Counted from the stretch's first letter, positions 52,083-61,393 are shown. The stretch: DNA of 64,000 nt from Streptomyces sp. Ag109_O5-1 (GCF_003814875.1 NZ_RKQF01000001.1:4836001-4900000); one strand, 5' to 3'. Translations and numbers: made by a program. Notes: generated by a model from the letters alone, not told the origin.

Positions 52083-53438
52083 ATGACTCAGCAGGGGGTG
52101 CGCTGGAGTGCGGACCAGGTGCTGGCACTGGCGTCTGACGCCGCGTCACGCAAAGCCGGAAGCAGACTCGGAGCGGCGGGGCCGTGGTCCGGGGCGGGGA
52201 GTTGCGAGGAGGGGACGGTATGGGGACTGTGCAAGGGCAGCGGCAGCAAGCCGTACCAGACGATCGTGGACATCGCGGGCCCGGCCGGACCTGCGTACAA
52301 GTGCAGTTGTCCGAGCCGGAAGTTCCCGTGCAAGCACGCTCTCGGGCTGCTCCTGCTGTGGGCCGGCGAGGACGACGCGGTGCCGACGGTGGCGCAGGCG
52401 CCGGACTGGGCCGAGCAGTGGATCGCGGGCCGGCGCAAGCGCTCGGAGGACAAACGCCCGGCGGGCGGCGGGAGTTCCCCGGCCGCCGCTGATCCCGAGG
52501 CGGCCCGGCGGCGGGCGGAGAAGCGGGCCGAGCGGGTCACCGCGGGCGCCACGGAGCTGGAGCAGCGCCTGACCGACCTGCTGCGCGGCGGCCTGGCCGC
52601 GGCCGAGCAGGCGAGGTACGGGCTGTGGGAGGAGACGGCGGCCCGCATGGTCGACGCCCAGGCCCCCGGACTGGCCGCGAGGGTGCGGGAGTTGGGGGCG
52701 ATACCGGCCTCCGGTCCGGGCTGGCCGGTGCGGCTGTTGGAGGAGTGCGCGCTGCTGCACCTCCTCGACCAGGGCTGGCTGCGGCGAGACCGGCTCCCGG
52801 AGGGCCTCGCGGCGACGGTCCGCTCCCGCATCGGTCTGCCCGCATCGGCGGACGGCCCGCCGGTGCGCGACCGCTGGCTGGTCCTCGCCCAGTACGACAC
52901 GGTGGACGTGAAGCTGACGACCCGCCGGATCTGGCTGCACGGCGCCGGCACCGGCCGTACGGCGCTGCTCCTGTCCTACGGAGCGGCCGGCCGTGCCCCC
53001 GAGCTGGCGCTGCCGGTCGGTCTCGCCCTGGACGCGGAGCTGTCCGCCTACCCCGGTACGGGCGGGCACCGGGCGGCCCTGGGCGAGCGGTTCGCCGCGC
53101 CCGCGCCCCTTCCGCTACGGCCGCCGGGCATACCGACGGCACGGGCGGCGGCGCGGTACGGGGAGGCGCTGCGCGAGGACCCGTGGCTGGAGTCGGTGCC
53201 GGTGACGCTGGAGCGGGTGGTCCCCGTCCCGGACGGCGACTCCTGGCAACTGGCGGACGCCGATTCCAAGTTGGCGCTGCCGCTCACGCCGGCCGCTCGT
53301 TCCCGCCCGGGCCTGTGGCAGTTGGTCGCACTTTCGGGCGGCGCCCCGGTCACGGTCTTCGGCGAGTGCGGCCACCGCGGCTTCACTCCGCTGACGGCGT
53401 GGGCGGAGGGAGCGGGCGAGGCGGTGCCGCTGTGCTGA
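52083..53438 (+). CDS. SWIM zinc-finger protein of the module
   Basis: 451 residues from ATG 52083. The SWIM finger has the form CxCx6CxH: C74, C76, C83 and H85 in YKCSCPSRKFPCKHALG. SWIM domains bind DNA or protein. No RBS precedes the ATG, and the -10 hexamer ends 7 bases upstream, so the mRNA is probably leaderless. The rest is a helical plus a beta-rich region without a named domain. With the DUF5691 gene 60 bp downstream it forms the rightward arm of the divergent module. Confidence 0.92.
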   Translation: MTQQGVRWSADQVLALASDAASRKAGSRLGAAGPWSGAGSCEEGTVWGLCKGSGSKPYQTIVDIAGPAGPAYKCSCPSRKFPCKHALGLLLLWAGEDDAVPTVAQAPDWAEQWIAGRRKRSEDKRPAGGGSSPAAADPEAARRRAEKRAERVTAGATELEQRLTDLLRGGLAAAEQARYGLWEETAARMVDAQAPGLAARVRELGAIPASGPGWPVRLLEECALLHLLDQGWLRRDRLPEGLAATVRSRIGLPASADGPPVRDRWLVLAQYDTVDVKLTTRRIWLHGAGTGRTALLLSYGAAGRAPELALPVGLALDAELSAYPGTGGHRAALGERFAAPAPLPLRPPGIPTARAAARYGEALREDPWLESVPVTLERVVPVPDGDSWQLADADSKLALPLTPAARSRPGLWQLVALSGGAPVTVFGECGHRGFTPLTAWAEGAGEAVPLC

Positions 53439-53498
53439 CCCGACCGGCCCCGCCCGGACCACCCCGAGTACCGGACCGCTCATGAGAAAGGGAACCCC

Positions 53499-55088
53499 GT
53501 GACCGCTTGGGAGGATCTCGTCACCACGGCCCTGCTGGGTACGGACCGGCGTCCGCCCGTGACCGGCGGGGCCGGCCGTGAGGCCCCGGAGGCCCTGCTG
53601 GACGAGGCAGCCGTGGCAACCGTACGACGACGGGCGGGACTGTGCCCGGCGCCGGCCGCGCGCCGGCCCGAACCGGCCGCCGAGGACCCGCGCCCCGCGC
53701 TGCCCGCAGCGGCGGCGCGCAGGCTGGCGATGCTGCTGTCCGGCCGCCCCGGCACCGGGACCGGCGGCCGTCGGGGCACCTCGCCCGACCTCATGGAGCT
53801 GCTGCCGCAGTGGCTCGCGGCGGCCAACGCGCGCGGGTTCGCAGCGCCTCCGCAGATGCTGCCCGCGCTGCTGGACGCGGCCCGGGGCCGTACCGATCTG
53901 CGGCCCGCCGCGCTGGCCTTCGCAGGACCGCGTGCCCTGTGGCTGGCCCGGCTCAACCAGGACTGGCGGTTCGCCCTGCGCGCGGCCCCCGGCGGTGGCA
54001 CGACCCTGCCCGATCCCGAGGACGTCGAGGCGATCCGGCAGTTGTGGCAGGAGGGCTTGTTCGCCGAACGGGTCGCGCTGCTGACCGCCCTGCGGGCCCG
54101 TACACCCGACGCGGCACGCGAGTTGCTGGCCGGGACCTGGGCGACGGAGCGGGCCGAGGACCGGCTGATGTTCCTCGACTCGCTGCGCACGGGCCTGGCC
54201 GGCGGGGACGAGCCGTTCCTGGAGCAGGCGCTGTCGGACCGGAGTCGTAACGTGCGGACGACGGCGGCGGAGTTGCTGTCCGCGCTGCCGGGCTCGGCGC
54301 TGGCCGGGCGGATGGCGGTGCGGGCCGGGGCGTGTGTGGCGGTCGACCACACCGGGGACGGGCCGGTGATCGCGGTGGAGGCGCCGCCGGAGTGCGACGC
54401 GGGTATGGAACGCGACGGAGTCGTGGCCAAGCCGCCGGCCGGTCGTGGCGAACGGTCCTGGTGGCTGGGCCAGTTGGTGGAGGCGACCCCGCTCACCGCC
54501 TGGTCGGCGCGGCTCGGCGGACGTACGTCCGGGGAGATCGTGGCGCTGCCGGTGGCGGACGGCTGGCAGGGCGAGCTGCACGCGGCCTGGAGCCGGGCCG
54601 CCGTACGGCAGCGGGACGCCGACTGGGCACGAGCCCTGCTCGGGGCGCCTGCGGCACCGGAGGCGGGCGGTCCGGGGGCGGTGTCCCTGGCCGAGCGGGC
54701 GAAACTGCTGGCGACGCTGGAGGGCGGGGAGCGGGCCGGCTGGGTGGCCGGTTTCATCGCGGCGCACGGCCTGTCGGAGGCGTTCCAGCTGCTCGGCGTG
54801 TGCCCCGTACCGTGGTCCGCGCCGCTCGGCCGGGCCGTGGTGGACGCCCTCGACATCGCGCGGGACGCGGGGAGTTACCCCTGGAGTTTCAGCGGGGTGA
54901 TGGGCCTGGCGGAGCGCTGTCTGGACCCCGCGGAGGCGTCCCGGCTGGACGGACTGCTGGCGGTACCGGACGAACGCGAGGACGCGTCACCGGGAGCCGG
55001 CGGCTACTGGGCGGAAGCGTTCCAGCGCCTGGTGACGACACTGAGACTCCGGGCGACGATGCTCGCAGAGCTGGAACACGCCCCGTGA
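53499..55088 (+). CDS. DUF5691 protein of the module
   Basis: 529 residues, GTG start with AAAGGG upstream. Matches DUF5691, an Ala/Leu/Arg-rich, probably all-helical, HEAT-like repeat protein (for example RAEDRLMFLDSLRTGLAGGDE and RSRNVRTTAAELLSALPGS). A role as scaffold or adaptor fits the composition but is inference. The final codons overlap a dispersed repeat copy. Confidence 0.88.
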   Translation: MTAWEDLVTTALLGTDRRPPVTGGAGREAPEALLDEAAVATVRRRAGLCPAPAARRPEPAAEDPRPALPAAAARRLAMLLSGRPGTGTGGRRGTSPDLMELLPQWLAAANARGFAAPPQMLPALLDAARGRTDLRPAALAFAGPRALWLARLNQDWRFALRAAPGGGTTLPDPEDVEAIRQLWQEGLFAERVALLTALRARTPDAARELLAGTWATERAEDRLMFLDSLRTGLAGGDEPFLEQALSDRSRNVRTTAAELLSALPGSALAGRMAVRAGACVAVDHTGDGPVIAVEAPPECDAGMERDGVVAKPPAGRGERSWWLGQLVEATPLTAWSARLGGRTSGEIVALPVADGWQGELHAAWSRAAVRQRDADWARALLGAPAAPEAGGPGAVSLAERAKLLATLEGGERAGWVAGFIAAHGLSEAFQLLGVCPVPWSAPLGRAVVDALDIARDAGSYPWSFSGVMGLAERCLDPAEASRLDGLLAVPDEREDASPGAGGYWAEAFQRLVTTLRLRATMLAELEHAP

Positions 55089-55157
55089 GGGGCGCGGGGC
55101 TGTATTTGATGTGCGGCTACCGCCGCGTGGGCGCGACCAGCCCCCACCGGCCCGCAC
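55081..55157. repeat. Dispersed repeat copy after the DUF5691 gene
   Basis: Same long form as 32874-32952: GGGGCGCGGGGCTGTAT then GATGTGCGGCTACCGCCGCG and GCGCGACCAGCCCCCACCGG. It begins in the last DUF5691 codons and ends about 50 bp before the icmB stop. Confidence 0.85.
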
Positions 55158-55204
55158 CACACATGCCCCGCACCACCCCGACGTCGGTCCACCGCAACCG
55201 CGGC

Positions 55205-55621
55205 CTACGCCTCCGTCGGCTGCCGGACGTTCTCCCGTACCCACTCCACGATCGACGTCGTCGTCGCCCCCGGTGTGAAGATCGCGGCGACGCCCTTCTC
55301 CTTGAGGGGGGCGATGTCGTCCTCGGGGATGATGCCGCCGCCGAAGACGAGGATGTCCTCGGCGTCACGCTGCTTGAGGAGGTCGATGACCGCGGCGAAC
55401 AGGGTGTTGTGGGCGCCGGAGAGGATGGACAGGCCGATCGCGTCGGCGTCCTCCTGGATGGCCGTGTCGACGATCTGCTCCGGCGTCTGGTGGAGCCCGG
55501 TGTAGATGACCTCCATACCCGCGTCGCGCAGCGCCCGCGCGATGACCTTGGCGCCGCGGTCGTGGCCGTCGAGCCCCGGTTTGGCCACCACCACGCGGAT
55601 CGGACCGGCTGCCACACCCAT
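55205..55621 (-). CDS. icmB: Isobutyryl-CoA mutase small subunit (B12-binding)
   Basis: 138 residues from ATG 55621 with GGAGG 5 bases upstream; an ATG at 55633 is also in frame. The cobalamin-binding signature is intact: D18-x-H20-x-x-G23 in KPGLDGHDRG, LSILSGAH and FGGGIIP. A free-standing B12 domain of this size is the small subunit of isobutyryl- or methylmalonyl-type mutases. It acts with a large subunit encoded elsewhere to interconvert isobutyryl- and n-butyryl-CoA, linking valine catabolism to polyketide precursors. Confidence 0.9.
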   Translation of the reverse strand: MGVAAGPIRVVVAKPGLDGHDRGAKVIARALRDAGMEVIYTGLHQTPEQIVDTAIQEDADAIGLSILSGAHNTLFAAVIDLLKQRDAEDILVFGGGIIPEDDIAPLKEKGVAAIFTPGATTTSIVEWVRENVRQPTEA

Positions 55622-55937
55622 CACTGCCTCCATGACCGTAAAACGAACGCGCCGACATCCATCCGTACCGACAAGTACCGCACATTCGGCGCGTTCCGCC
55701 ACCCGTCTCAAGTGAACGAACGTTATCTCCAGCATCCCGCAACCGGCAGTTTCACGGAGGTTACCGAGGGGGAAATCACACACAGTGGGACACGTCAGGG
55801 AGCCGCAGCGTGGTCCGCGGGGGCAACAGGGGCACACGACGCGGCCCGTCGTCCTGCCCTCGCCACCTCCGCTCGGCCTCCCATGAGGGCACACGGGGGA
55901 CGGAGTCGCCCTTCGCGTGCCGACAGGAGGTTGGCCG

Positions 55938-56792
55938 ATGAAGGTCACCGGGGCACTGGAGCCCTTTCTCCCGCTCTGTCGTCGTCTCCTGCCGAGCAGG
56001 CTCGCGGGCCTGTCGCTGGCCCTCCTGAAGTCGACCGCCCTGGAGGCGGCCGTCCTGGCCGGGCATCTGCTGCTCTATCCCACCGGCCTCACCCCGGAGC
56101 GCCGCTCCCCCGCACCGCCCGCGGAGCCCGACGGCACCGACCGGCTGCCGGTCCGGCCGGCCCCGCCGGTCGTGCTGCTGCACGGCTTCATCGACAACCG
56201 CTCGGTCTTCGTCCTGCTGCGCCGCGCTCTCGCCCAGCACGGCGGCCAGCGCGTCGAGTCGCTCAACTACTCGCCGTTGACCTGCGATGTCCGCACCGCC
56301 GCCGAGCTGCTCGGCCGGCACATAGAGGAGATCTGCGAGCGCACCGGCAGTCACCGGGTGGACATCGTCGGGCACAGCCTCGGCGGGCTGATCGCGCGCT
56401 ACTACGTCCAGCGCCTCGGCGGTGACCTCCGTGTCCGCACCCTGGTGACGCTCGGCACCCCGCACTCCGGCACCCGGGTCGTACCGCTCGCGAACGCGCA
56501 CCCGATCGTGCGGCAACTGCGCCCCGGTTCGGAGGTGATCGAGGAGCTGACCCGGCCCGCGCCCGGCTGCCGTACCCGCTTCGTCAGCTTCTGGAGCGAT
56601 CTCGACTCGCTGATGGACCCGGTGGAGACGGCCTGTGTCAACCACCCGGACCTGATGGCGACGAATGTGCATGTGACCGGGATCGGGCATCTCGCCCTGC
56701 CCGTCCATCCGGCGATAGCGACCGGGATACGGCAGGCGCTGGACGAAGCGCACCCGGAGGAGCGGATGGCGGGCGGTCTGACGGTGGCGTGA
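55938..56792 (+). CDS. Alpha/beta-hydrolase, secreted-lipase/triacylglycerol lipase family
   Basis: 284 residues from ATG 55938 (CAGGAGG upstream). The oxyanion region VVLLHGFIDN and nucleophile elbow GHSLGG are clear, and GIGHLAL near the C-terminus supplies the His. An N-terminal hydrophobic helix suggests membrane association or a poorly defined signal. Likely lipase or esterase; substrate unknown. Confidence 0.88.
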   Translation: MKVTGALEPFLPLCRRLLPSRLAGLSLALLKSTALEAAVLAGHLLLYPTGLTPERRSPAPPAEPDGTDRLPVRPAPPVVLLHGFIDNRSVFVLLRRALAQHGGQRVESLNYSPLTCDVRTAAELLGRHIEEICERTGSHRVDIVGHSLGGLIARYYVQRLGGDLRVRTLVTLGTPHSGTRVVPLANAHPIVRQLRPGSEVIEELTRPAPGCRTRFVSFWSDLDSLMDPVETACVNHPDLMATNVHVTGIGHLALPVHPAIATGIRQALDEAHPEERMAGGLTVA

Positions 56793-56981
56793 GGGCAATC
56801 CGGACAGCGGGAGCATTCGGGTCGGTTCGGACGGACAACGAGCGCCCGGCGCAACCGAATTAGCGCCGCCGGACCGCAGCCAGCCTCGAACACTCATCGA
56901 ACACAAGGCCAAACCCGCGCCCGTCGTCCCCCGAAAGACGGGCGAATGCCCGTTTCCCGAAACCGCGAAACCTGCCGAAGA

Positions 56982-57011
56982 TTGTCGCGCCCGTATACCG
57001 CCGGGTACAGT
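56982..57011 (+). promoter_or_regulatory. Predicted promoter of the M23 peptidase gene
   Basis: TTGTCG (56982-56987), 18-base spacer, TACAGT (57006-57011); transcription would start about 40 bp before the gene. The rest of the gap from 56793 shows nothing else recognisable. Confidence 0.5.
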
Positions 57012-57059
57012 CGCCGCACTGCTCTGGCAGCCCCTGTTGTCGAGGCGAAAGAGAAGTTG

Positions 57060-58514
57060 GTGAACGACCGTCACCCGTCGGGGACCATGACCACCCCGGC
57101 TCCGGCTTCCGATGCCGGCCAGGCGCACTACGCGTCGTACGGCACCCAGGAAGCCCAGTACGGCGACTTCACCACGTACGGCGACGCCACCGTCACCGGC
57201 TCCTCGTTCCACAGCGACCCGCTCTTCGGCAACCTCCAGGGCGAGGGGCAGGCCACCGGCGGGTACGACGCCACGCAGTGGCAGACGGCCGGCGACCAGA
57301 CCCTCAACTACGACGCGTACGCGGCCCAGCACCACGCCGCCTACGACTCCGGCGCCTACGACAGCACCGCCTGGACCGTCCCGGCCCAGGGGACGGCCGT
57401 CGACGCCGGCAGCGGGCAGTGGGACGCGAACGCCTGGCTCCAGCCCGACCAGTCGGCCATGACCGGCGCGACGCAGCACTGGGAATGGGGCACCCAGGCC
57501 TTCGACACCGGCGCGTACGACGCCACGCAGTGGAACTCCGACGGCTCCCCGGCGCAGGACCCCGAGCACGCGGCACCGTCCGACGGCTCCTTCGACCCGC
57601 CTGCGACCCAGACCTTCGAGCAGCTCCCCTACGAGGAGTTCGCGGAGGAGTCCCCGGACGAGGAGGAGCCGACCGCGACCGGTGAGCTACCTGAAGGAAC
57701 GCCACTGCTGGACGACCAGGAAGAGGTCACCCCGGCTGCCCCGGCCTCGGCGACACGCGCCGGCTCCCGTGCGGGAGCGCGTTCCCGCCGTCGTACGCCC
57801 CCCAAGCGGTCCGCGCTGCTGACCATCGCCGTGCCCTCCGCGTGCGTGATGGGCGTCGCCGGGATCGCCGCCGCTTCCGTCGGCAACCTCACCGGCGACG
57901 ACAAGGACACGACGGCCTCGGCCTCCGACGCGCAGTCGGTGAAACCGTCCGCCGCCAACAGCAAGCTGGACGCCCAGCTCAGGACGCTCTCGGCGGGCGC
58001 CGACGACTTCGCCGACCGGGCCAGCCGGACCCAGGAGCGCATCGATCTCAAGGCCCAGCAGGAGGCCGAGAAGAAGAAGGCGGCGGCGGAGGCGGCCCGC
58101 AAGGAGCGGCTGCGTCCCAAGTACGTGCTTCCGGTGACGCAGAAGGGGCTCAGCGCCTACTTCGGCCAGGCCGGTGTGAACTGGATGTCCGTCCACACGG
58201 GCATCGACTTCCCGGTCTCCTACGGCACGACGGTGATGGCCGCGACCGACGGCGTCGTCTCCACGAAGTGGAACGGCGCCTACGGCAACATGATGATCGT
58301 GACGGCGAAGGACGGCACGGAGACGTGGTACTGCCACCTCTCGTCGTACCGTGTCGCCGCCGGTACGACCGTGAAGGCCGGCGATCCGATCGCGTACTCC
58401 GGGAACTCCGGCAACTCGACCGGCCCGCACCTGCATTTCGAGGTCCGGCCGGCGGGTGGCGCCGCGATAGACCCGCTGCCGTGGCTGCGGAGTCACGGGC
58501 TGGACCCGACCTGA
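57060..58514 (+). CDS. M23 (LytM-type) endopeptidase with large Tyr/Trp-rich N-terminus
   Basis: 484 residues from GTG 57060; TTG 57057 and ATG 57087 are alternatives. The first 240 residues are acidic with recurring GAYD-STAW, GYDATQW and AYDATQW motifs. One transmembrane segment (about 258-280), a short coiled-coil (EAEKKKAAAEAARKERL) and the LytM domain follow. HTGIDFPVS, WYCHLSSY and HLHFEVRP give the zinc ligands (H, D, H). It probably cleaves peptidoglycan cross-bridges outside the cell, with the repeat region in the cytoplasm. Its partner NlpC/P60 enzyme is encoded nearby. Confidence 0.88.
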   Translation: MNDRHPSGTMTTPAPASDAGQAHYASYGTQEAQYGDFTTYGDATVTGSSFHSDPLFGNLQGEGQATGGYDATQWQTAGDQTLNYDAYAAQHHAAYDSGAYDSTAWTVPAQGTAVDAGSGQWDANAWLQPDQSAMTGATQHWEWGTQAFDTGAYDATQWNSDGSPAQDPEHAAPSDGSFDPPATQTFEQLPYEEFAEESPDEEEPTATGELPEGTPLLDDQEEVTPAAPASATRAGSRAGARSRRRTPPKRSALLTIAVPSACVMGVAGIAAASVGNLTGDDKDTTASASDAQSVKPSAANSKLDAQLRTLSAGADDFADRASRTQERIDLKAQQEAEKKKAAAEAARKERLRPKYVLPVTQKGLSAYFGQAGVNWMSVHTGIDFPVSYGTTVMAATDGVVSTKWNGAYGNMMIVTAKDGTETWYCHLSSYRVAAGTTVKAGDPIAYSGNSGNSTGPHLHFEVRPAGGAAIDPLPWLRSHGLDPT

Positions 58515-58543
58515 TCCGATCTTCGCCTGATCCGATCTCCGAG

Positions 58544-58570
58544 TGAGCCCCCGCCGTCGGCGGGGGCTCA
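58544..58570. terminator. Terminator between M23 peptidase gene and pcrA
   Basis: TGAGCCCCCGCCG-T-CGGCGGGGGCTCA, a near-perfect stem between convergent stops. It is preceded by a direct repeat of CTGATCCGATCT (58511 and 58527). Confidence 0.85.
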
Positions 58571-58578
58571 TCCGTCTT

Positions 58579-61062
58579 CTACAGCTTCTCCACCGGCGCG
58601 TACCGCAGCAGCAGTCGCTTCGGCTTGCCGTCCCCGAAGTCGATCGTCGCCTCCTCGTTCCCGCCCGTGCCCTTCACCCCGACGACCGTGCCCAGGCCGA
58701 ACTGGTCGTGGGTGACACGGTCACCGACGGCCAGTGAGACCACCGGCTTCTCCGAGGTCCGCCGGGTGGCGAAGCCGGACGCGCCCGATGCCGAGGAACG
58801 CGAGCGGGTCGAGGAGAGCGAGGCGGCCACGCCCGACGCGGGCCCGGAGGACACCGGCGCCGTCGCCCCGGTCCGCTTCCACTCCAGGTACGAGCCCGGG
58901 ATCTCCTCCAGGAAGCGCGAGGGCGGGTTGTACGACGGCTGGCCCCAGGCGCTGCGCATCGTCGACCGTGTGAGGTACAGCCGCTCCCGCGCGCGTGTGA
59001 TGCCGACGTACGCGAGGCGCCGCTCCTCCTCCAGTTCCTTGGTCTGGCCGAGGGCGCGCATGTGCGGGAAGACGCCGTCCTCCATGCCCGTCAGGAAGAC
59101 CACCGGGAACTCGAGGCCCTTGGCGGTGTGCAGGGTCATCAGGGTGATGACGCCGTCGCCGTTCTCGTCGTCGTCGGGGATCTGGTCGGAGTCGGCGACC
59201 AGGGCCACCCGCTCCAGGAAGTCGGCGAGCCCGCCGGGCTGTTCGCCCTCGCCGCGCTCCTGCTCGAACTCCAGGGCCACGGCGGCGAGTTCCTGGAGGT
59301 TCTCGATCCGGGTCTCGTCCTGAGGGTCGGTGGAGGCCTGCAACTCGGCGAGGTAGCCGGTGCGTTCGAGGATCGCTTCGAGGACGGTCGCCGGTCCGGC
59401 GCCCGACTCGACGATCGTACGGAGGTCGTCCATCAGCGTGTTGAACCGCTTGACCGCGTTCGTCGACCGCGCGGCCATGCCGTACGCCTCGTCGACACGC
59501 TTGAGCGCCTGCGGGAAGCTGATCTTCTCGCGCTGGGAGAGGGCGTCGATCATCGCCTCCGCGCGGTCGCCGATACCGCGCTTGGGGACGTTGAGGATGC
59601 GGCGCAGCGGGACGGAGTCCTCCGGGTTGGCCAGCACCCGCAGATAGGCGAGGACGTCCCGGACCTCCTTGCGCTCGTAGAAGCGGACACCGCCGACGAC
59701 CTTGTAGGGCAGGCCGACGCGGATGAAGATCTCCTCGAAGACACGGGACTGGGCGTTGGTCCGGTAGAAGACGGCGACATCGCCGGCCTTCGCGTCACCC
59801 GCGTCCGTCAGACGGTCTATCTCGTCGGCGACGAACTGGGCCTCGTCGTGCTCGGTGTCGGCGACATAGCCGGTGATCTGCGCGCCCGCGCCCGCGTTGG
59901 TCCACAGGTTCTTGGGGCGGCGGGACTCGTTGCGCTCGATGACCGCGTTGGCGGCGGAGAGGATCGTCTGCGTGGAGCGGTAGTTCTGCTCCAGGAGGAT
60001 CGTCGTCGCGTTCGGGTAGTCCTCCTCGAACTGGAGGATGTTGCGGATCGTCGCGCCCCGGAAGGCGTAGATCGACTGGTCGGCGTCGCCCACCACGCAC
60101 AGCTCGGCGGGCGGGAGGTCGTGCTCGGCGGGCGGCACGTCGGTGGGGTGCCCGGAGGTGCCGACGAGCTCGCGCACCAGCGCGTACTGGGCGTGGTTGG
60201 TGTCCTGGTACTCGTCGACCAGGACGTGCCGGAAGCGGCGGCGGTAGTGCTCGGCGACGTCAGGGAAGGCGCGCAGCAGGTTGACCGTGGTCATGATCAG
60301 GTCGTCGAAGTCGAGGGCGTTCGCCTCGCGCAGCCGCGACTGGTAGAGGGCGTAGGCCTGGGCGAGGGTCTTCTCGAAGCCGTCGCTCGCCCGGGCGGCG
60401 AAGTCCTCCTCGTCGACCAGCTCGTTCTTGAGGTTGCTGACCTGGGCGCTGAACGACTTCGGCGGGAAGCGCTTGGGGTCGAGGTCCAGGTCACGGCAGA
60501 CCAGGGCCATCAGCCGCTTGGAGTCGGCCGCGTCGTAGATCGAGAAGGAGGAGGTGAAGCCGAGCTTCTTGCTCTCCCTGCGCAGGATCCGCACGCACGC
60601 GCTGTGGAAGGTCATCACCCACATCGCGTTCGCGCGTGGGCCGACGAGCTGCTCGACGCGCTCCTTCATCTCGCCCGCGGCCTTGTTGGTGAAGGTGATC
60701 GCGAGGATCTGGCCCGGGTGGACATGGCGCTCGCCGAGCAGGTGGGCGATGCGGTGGGTGAGCACACGCGTCTTGCCGGAGCCGGCACCGGCCACGATGA
60801 GCAGCGGGGAGCCGGCGTGCACGACCGCCGCGCGCTGGTTCTCGTTCAGCCCCTCCAGGAGCGCGGCCGGATCCAGGACGGGGCGGGCGGCGCCGTCGCG
60901 GTAGTAGGCGTCCCGATCCGGGGGCACGTCGAACCGCCCGCCGAACAGATCGTCCGGAATCGGCTCCGGTACGTGCTCGTCCTCGGGCGGCGGGGGTTCC
61001 TCCTCGTGGCCGCGCGGGGGCTGGAGGCTCGCCAGGAAGCTGTCGTCAAAGAGGCTGCTCAT
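58579..61062 (-). CDS. pcrA: ATP-dependent DNA helicase PcrA (UvrD family)
   Basis: 827 residues from ATG 61062. UvrD-type motifs are in order: motif I AGAGSGKTRVL, motif II VDEYQDTNHAQY, motif III VVGDADQSIYAFRGA, QNYRST, TLHTAKGLEFPVV and GITRARERLYL. A 3'-5' superfamily 1 helicase for repair and replication restart. The C-terminus keeps the Tudor-like KPKRLLLRYAPVEKL region. A PafBC-type promoter lies immediately upstream. Confidence 0.97.
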   Translation of the reverse strand: MSSLFDDSFLASLQPPRGHEEEPPPPEDEHVPEPIPDDLFGGRFDVPPDRDAYYRDGAARPVLDPAALLEGLNENQRAAVVHAGSPLLIVAGAGSGKTRVLTHRIAHLLGERHVHPGQILAITFTNKAAGEMKERVEQLVGPRANAMWVMTFHSACVRILRRESKKLGFTSSFSIYDAADSKRLMALVCRDLDLDPKRFPPKSFSAQVSNLKNELVDEEDFAARASDGFEKTLAQAYALYQSRLREANALDFDDLIMTTVNLLRAFPDVAEHYRRRFRHVLVDEYQDTNHAQYALVRELVGTSGHPTDVPPAEHDLPPAELCVVGDADQSIYAFRGATIRNILQFEEDYPNATTILLEQNYRSTQTILSAANAVIERNESRRPKNLWTNAGAGAQITGYVADTEHDEAQFVADEIDRLTDAGDAKAGDVAVFYRTNAQSRVFEEIFIRVGLPYKVVGGVRFYERKEVRDVLAYLRVLANPEDSVPLRRILNVPKRGIGDRAEAMIDALSQREKISFPQALKRVDEAYGMAARSTNAVKRFNTLMDDLRTIVESGAGPATVLEAILERTGYLAELQASTDPQDETRIENLQELAAVALEFEQERGEGEQPGGLADFLERVALVADSDQIPDDDENGDGVITLMTLHTAKGLEFPVVFLTGMEDGVFPHMRALGQTKELEEERRLAYVGITRARERLYLTRSTMRSAWGQPSYNPPSRFLEEIPGSYLEWKRTGATAPVSSGPASGVAASLSSTRSRSSASGASGFATRRTSEKPVVSLAVGDRVTHDQFGLGTVVGVKGTGGNEEATIDFGDGKPKRLLLRYAPVEKL

Positions 61063-61071
61063 CGCTCTCCG

Positions 61072-61094
61072 AGTCTAGGACGCCCCACCGACAA
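61072..61094 (-). promoter_or_regulatory. PafBC-type DNA damage promoter of pcrA
   Basis: Reading leftwards: TTGTCGGTG (61094-61086), 8 bases, TAGACT (61077-61072), a perfect match to TTGTCRGTG-N8-TAnnnT. The -10 ends 10 bases before the ATG, so the transcript would have only 2-4 untranslated bases. GGAGAG, which looks like an RBS, would lie mostly outside that transcript. Confidence 0.8.
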
Positions 61095-61393
61095 CCGGTC
61101 GCCACCCCGAAAACTCACCCCGGCCACCCGATGGATTCGGTCCATCACATTCAGCGATCGCAGGTCACGGGCACCCTCACGACCGACCGCCGGAGGGGCG
61201 AGCCGCCCACCCGAACCGAACAAGTCGGGACATATACCACTGAAACAACCGCATCGCATGAGACTCAACACTCAGGTCACGAAAATGTATCGGGCATATC
61301 GCACATCAACCTTCACACGGACCACACAAGTTGGCTAGCGTGCCGGGCGGGCCGTACGACACCCACCGGCGAACGTCGCCGGGCCGCACGGCC

